Assembly (NCBI GenBank): GCA_025931335.1
Contig: JAICNG010000027.1
Coordinates: forward strand, 1 to 41,053
Source: Gemmatimonadaceae bacterium
GTDB taxonomy: Bacteria; Gemmatimonadota; Gemmatimonadetes; Gemmatimonadales; Gemmatimonadaceae
DNA length: 41,053 bases
Direction: 5' to 3'
The position numbers were made by a program, and so were the translations under genes. Below the pieces are notes generated by a model. The model was not told where the DNA came from, did no database searches, and saw only the letters and a list, made by a program, of their open reading frames with translations. Of this stretch, positions 39,301-41,053 are shown piece by piece. The first letter of the stretch is position 1. Each line of letters opens with the position of its first letter.

Positions 39301-39531
39301 CCACGCGAGCGCGTATGCATCGGCCAGACGACGCGCGACGGTGAGGGCCTCGGCCCTTCCCTTCACCGACTGCGTGAGCGCGTCGCTCAGTGCCTCACGA
39401 GTCACGAGCGGGCGGGCCCGTGCCTCGACGACCAATGCAGACTCGGGCAGCCGCATCGCGAGCAGACGGAGCGAGTCCGCGTCCGATATCTGGGCCACGA
39501 GCAGCGCGGCCACAAACGGTCCCGCGATCAC
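36322..39531 (-). CDS. Exported TPR-CHAT domain protein
   Basis: About 1069 residues starting at GTG 39531, whose GTGA overlaps the stop of the anti-sigma gene; the translated start VIAGPFVAALLVAQISD is a short signal-like helix. Residues ~100-620 are about a dozen tetratricopeptide repeats (SAIGDSAGMAAARGNIGAGF, NNLGLLAQEIGDLEEARRQF). The C-terminal ~300 residues are a CHAT (caspase-like) domain with VPHVELHYLPFAALVD, HLATYGVLNKHNPLF (922-936), the catalytic-type Cys971 in VVLSACQTGLGSG and FLHAGASSVIATLWPVDD. The motif normally written THG reads TYG here (Tyr926). It may be an inactive or altered protease. One TTA Leu codon is in the heptamer at 38118. Confidence 0.92.
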   Translation of the reverse strand: MIAGPFVAALLVAQISDADSLRLLAMRLPESALVVEARARPLVTREALSDALTQSVKGRAEALTVARRLADAYALAWADSFLVREVNRFATWPAARRAAKVWADSVRRAGIAAYGRDGPRAAIRVWRRALARSAAIGDSAGMAAARGNIGAGFWREGLLDSAEVYLERSRRTAAAIGDLRVEANAIGALANVSADRGDLAAAREYHARSLGIRERIGDTRGAAADLNNLGLLAQEIGDLEEARRQFEAALELNRRDGRDEIAATNLVNLAGLASLSGGFARAESLYEDALAAWRANEMWAETAEALRGLGQLEMRRGNYPAARESLREAVTILERTGPAADAVIARGELAAALAASGELQQAADELRRAQARADTAEVPADVRASLALTQADLAVQLNAFAEADRLYSRAQALFREAGDVSGQAEAQQGHAMLLLERDDHVGAQRLLDIAHRAQLTAGNRRSAALTRLALGDAARGRGDTAVARRHMMRAVEELERLGDPVATAAAISERARLEASLGMPAVAESLYRAGLRRVDGRVAPEITWRLRAGLALARRSQGFAEDATRELRAALAEIERPSRSLALAERRSGFLADKWDVYAQLALTERARGRAATAFEASERLRAREMLELLGRGRVLASRDTAEALVVREQDLRHRIAELTRELEGAATGAEEVRGPDVSIASDATREALLRAQEAYATLLSELRERAPRHASLLGSKTASWRDVAHRLAPDEVLVEYLVSDSGSVAFVVTRDTIAALELGASRRELARLVEFTRGALGQSGSARGDSLWRAPLRRLHDRLIAPVEASGLVSRVSRIVFVPHVELHYLPFAALVDDADRPLIERYQLSVTPSASVWLALGERSRSGQGTGVLAMAPRPDALPASRREVAAIREHLGGEVLATTGAAASEQAFRREAPSRRILHLATYGVLNKHNPLFSYIELAAAGEYDGRLEVHEVFGMRLTADLVVLSACQTGLGSGALADVPPGDDWVGLARAFLHAGASSVIATLWPVDDWATAALMERFYAELATGIAPRLALARAQRTLRRERATSHPFYWAGFVLVGGADAHR

Positions 39532-40166
39532 TGGACCGAGAACTCCACGAGATCGGACGCTGACCACCGGTTCCAGCCGGTGCGCGCCTCGACCTTCCAG
39601 AAGTAGCTGCCCCCTCGCTCGAGCGAGACGGAGCCGGGAAGCTCGACGGTGGTATCGCTCGTTTCGGTCTCGTAGACTACGCCGCCAGTCGCGTCGAAGA
39701 CCGTTACGCGATAGCGGTCTGCTCCCGCGACGCCCGTCCAGCGCAGTGCGCGCGCGTTGGCAACGATGCCCACTGGGCCGATCAGCACGGGGCTGGCCGC
39801 GGCAGTAATCGTCGGCGCGCGATGCGTCGATGGGTCATCGACGGACCCCCAGGGGAGCGCGACGACCGCGACAATCGCGGCCGCGGCGATTCCCGACGCG
39901 ATCGTGAGAAAACGCAGTCGCGGTCGCGCGGTAGCCCTGACCTCGCGCGAAACCGCCGGATCCATCAACGCGTGCGCGACCGAGCTCACCGCGCGTCGGC
40001 ATCGTGCGCAGACGGCGATGTGCGCCATCGCCCTGTCGCGCGCGACGACATCGAGCGAGCCTTCGGCGAGCGCCGCGATCGTCTCATCGTCGAGGCACTC
40101 GGCTGTGGGCGAGGTCGCGCCTCGCTCCGCCGCCAGGCGAAGGAGGTATTCCGGATTTGCTGTCAC
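39528..40166 (-). CDS. Zinc-finger anti-sigma factor with exported Ig-like domain
   Basis: This 212-residue protein starts at GTG 40166. The N-terminal ~75 residues hold the anti-sigma zinc finger HIAVCARCRRAV (HxxxCxxC). A membrane helix FLTIASGIAAAAIVAVVAL (about 85-103) is followed by a periplasmic FnIII-like domain (ALRWTGVAGADRYRVTVFDA, SYFWKVEARTGWNRWSASDL). It should hold the sigma factor at 40201 at the membrane until a signal releases it. It lies 34 bp after the sigma gene and overlaps the CHAT gene, so the exported CHAT protein and propellers could supply that signal; this is inference. Confidence 0.88.
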   Translation of the reverse strand: MTANPEYLLRLAAERGATSPTAECLDDETIAALAEGSLDVVARDRAMAHIAVCARCRRAVSSVAHALMDPAVSREVRATARPRLRFLTIASGIAAAAIVAVVALPWGSVDDPSTHRAPTITAAASPVLIGPVGIVANARALRWTGVAGADRYRVTVFDATGGVVYETETSDTTVELPGSVSLERGGSYFWKVEARTGWNRWSASDLVEFSVQ

Positions 40167-40200
40167 GTCTCTGTGAGACGGCTGGAAGGGTGCGGAATGC

Positions 40201-40962
40201 TCACGATCCTCCCCGGCGGATCCCGGCTCGCTCCAACCGCTCCTTGACCACGGCCAGCGCGCGATACACGTGATTGTAGACCGCCTTCGCGTTCGGCAGT
40301 CCCATGATCCGGGCGACCTCCGCGGCGGGGAGCTGGTCGACGACGTACATCTCGACCGCCACGCGATCCTCGGCGCTCAGCGAGCGAAGGGCGTCGGCGA
40401 GCAGCTCGCCGGCCTCCGCTGCGTCCTCGTCGATCTCCGCTTCGTCGGGCGGGGGAGGGGTGAGCTCGGTGAAAAGATGCCCGCGGCGTCCACTGGTGGC
40501 GACGGCGTACGTCCGCCGGAGCTCGACGAGAAACTCCTTGAAGGAAAGCGAGGGGAAATCAGCAGCGCGCAGAAGCTCGTACGTCTCGAGGTGGCTTCGT
40601 CCGTCGACGAAGACATGCTCGAAGATCGCACGCTGAACTCTGGGCAGCCGCTCGGCGACGGCCGAGACGCGGTGACGGCCGTCGCGCGCGCGAAACCAGT
40701 CGATCGTGAGGTTCCGCACGACCGTCACGAGCCAGGTGGAGAAGCGGGCGCGGTGATCGGACTGGTCTACCCAGGTGCGCAAGCGCCGCAGATCGTCGGC
40801 GCGAAGCGACTCGCAGACGCGCGCGAACACGTCCATGACATCGTCGTAGTCCTGGGCGTAATGGCGGATCGCCGCGAAGATCAGGCGGCGGTACCGGTCG
40901 AGGAACGCATCCCACGCAGCGTCGGAGCTGCCGCGTTGCAGCTCCCTGACCCATGCATCCAT
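40201..40962 (-). CDS. Sigma-70 family (ECF-like) sigma factor
   Basis: This 253-residue protein has sigma2 (AFLDRYRRLIFAAIRHYAQD to FSTWLVTVVRNLTIDWFRAR, residues ~18-95) and sigma4 (LRSLSAEDRVAVEMYVVDQL, helix-turn-helix AAEVARIMGLPNAKAVYNHV, ~190-245). The linker of ~95 residues is much longer than in ordinary ECF factors and contains ERLPRVQRAIFEHVFVDGRS and an acidic patch ELTPPPPDEAEIDED, so it is an unusual subgroup. The ATG at 40962 follows AGGAG by eight bases. It heads the 12.4-kb operon that ends at 28603. A remnant of a second copy lies at 33715-33837. Confidence 0.92.
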   Translation of the reverse strand: MDAWVRELQRGSSDAAWDAFLDRYRRLIFAAIRHYAQDYDDVMDVFARVCESLRADDLRRLRTWVDQSDHRARFSTWLVTVVRNLTIDWFRARDGRHRVSAVAERLPRVQRAIFEHVFVDGRSHLETYELLRAADFPSLSFKEFLVELRRTYAVATSGRRGHLFTELTPPPPDEAEIDEDAAEAGELLADALRSLSAEDRVAVEMYVVDQLPAAEVARIMGLPNAKAVYNHVYRALAVVKERLERAGIRRGGS

Positions 40963-40986
40963 AGCCGACTCCTAGGGCTGGATGCG

Positions 40987-41014
40987 GATATACGCCACTC
41001 GTTGGGCTCGTCAA
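40987..41014 (-). promoter_or_regulatory. Putative sigma70-type promoter of the 12.4-kb operon
   Basis: Read on the minus strand, TTGACG (41009-41014) and TATATC (40987-40992) are separated by 16 bp and lie 25 bp before the ATG of the sigma gene, with AGGAG in between. This is a near-consensus housekeeping promoter in a very G+C-rich setting. An additional self-recognised promoter is possible but not visible. Confidence 0.5.
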
Positions 41015-41053
41015 GGCCGACGGTTCAGCGTGCGTGACAGAAGACAGAAAGCC

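Noticed and set aside
36322-39531. Reading the CHAT gene as part of an anti-phage defence system
   Set aside because: No nuclease, CRISPR, pore-forming or phage-sensor partner lies nearby; the protein appears exported and sits with a sigma/anti-sigma pair.
1-41053. tRNA, rRNA, riboswitch or insertion-sequence genes
   Set aside because: No cloverleaf, rRNA core sequence, known riboswitch core or transposase motif was seen on reading both strands; small structured RNAs could still be missed without a covariance search.

Overview
The window is strongly G+C-rich chromosomal DNA from a Gram-negative bacterium, most likely a member of the Gemmatimonadota. This rests on inference: many signal peptides end in an A-Q type cleavage site (the S9 peptidase and the proteins starting at 9924, 21297 and 22337), lipoproteins with Ig-like and TolB-like propeller domains are abundant, and there is a PEGA-tailed Ser/Thr kinase and an outer-membrane barrel. 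No rRNA, tRNA, CRISPR array, transposase or phage gene was found. The DNA is an accessory-type stretch of regulators, exported proteins and gene remnants.

Layout. 1-3.8 kb: the start of an NtrC-like response regulator, then an ArsR/SRPBCC module with a phased operator array, divergent from a DrrA/DrrB-type ABC exporter. 3.8-7.3 kb: a soluble GAF-PAS-GAF histidine kinase and a CysK-type PLP enzyme. 7.3-7.8 kb: a non-coding stretch of nested inverted repeats. 7.8-11.5 kb: an exported S9 peptidase divergent from an exported protein of unknown function and an isoprenylcysteine-methyltransferase-like membrane protein. 11.5-12.8 kb: an ECF sigma / membrane partner / Spy-CpxP-like periplasmic protein operon. 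12.9-16.4 kb: a small basic protein, a DUF6624-like protein, a second ArsR/SRPBCC pair with its own palindromic operator and a divergent membrane protein, and a lipoprotein. 16.6-23.0 kb: a four-gene overlapping operon (Ig/beta-helix surface lipoprotein, Ser/Thr kinase, TPR-like protein, outer-membrane barrel). 23.0-26.6 kb: a UvrD-like helicase with a DnaQ-like exonuclease embedded in it, coupled to an alpha/beta hydrolase. 26.5-27.6 kb: a retropepsin-like protein and a lipoprotein. 27.6-28.6 kb: remnants of three genes. 28.6-41.0 kb: a 12.4-kb operon on the minus strand, reading sigma factor, zinc-finger anti-sigma, TPR-CHAT protein, three TolB-propeller lipoproteins (plus two internal-deletion remnants), then an arylsulfotransferase-like lipoprotein. 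The cistrons mostly overlap by a few bases, and a good sigma70-type promoter precedes the sigma gene.

The most interesting items are: (i) the minus-strand sigma/anti-sigma/CHAT/propeller operon, whose CHAT domain keeps the catalytic Cys but has Tyr where the catalytic His is expected; (ii) the helicase-exonuclease fusion; (iii) a heptamer CGTTAGG found 21 times, in all reading frames, at four stop codons and biased to one strand, which looks like DNA-level selection; and (iv) ArsR-type operators, one of them an 8-bp-phased array of AACC/GGTT half-sites. All functions are inferred from sequence; nothing was searched against a database.
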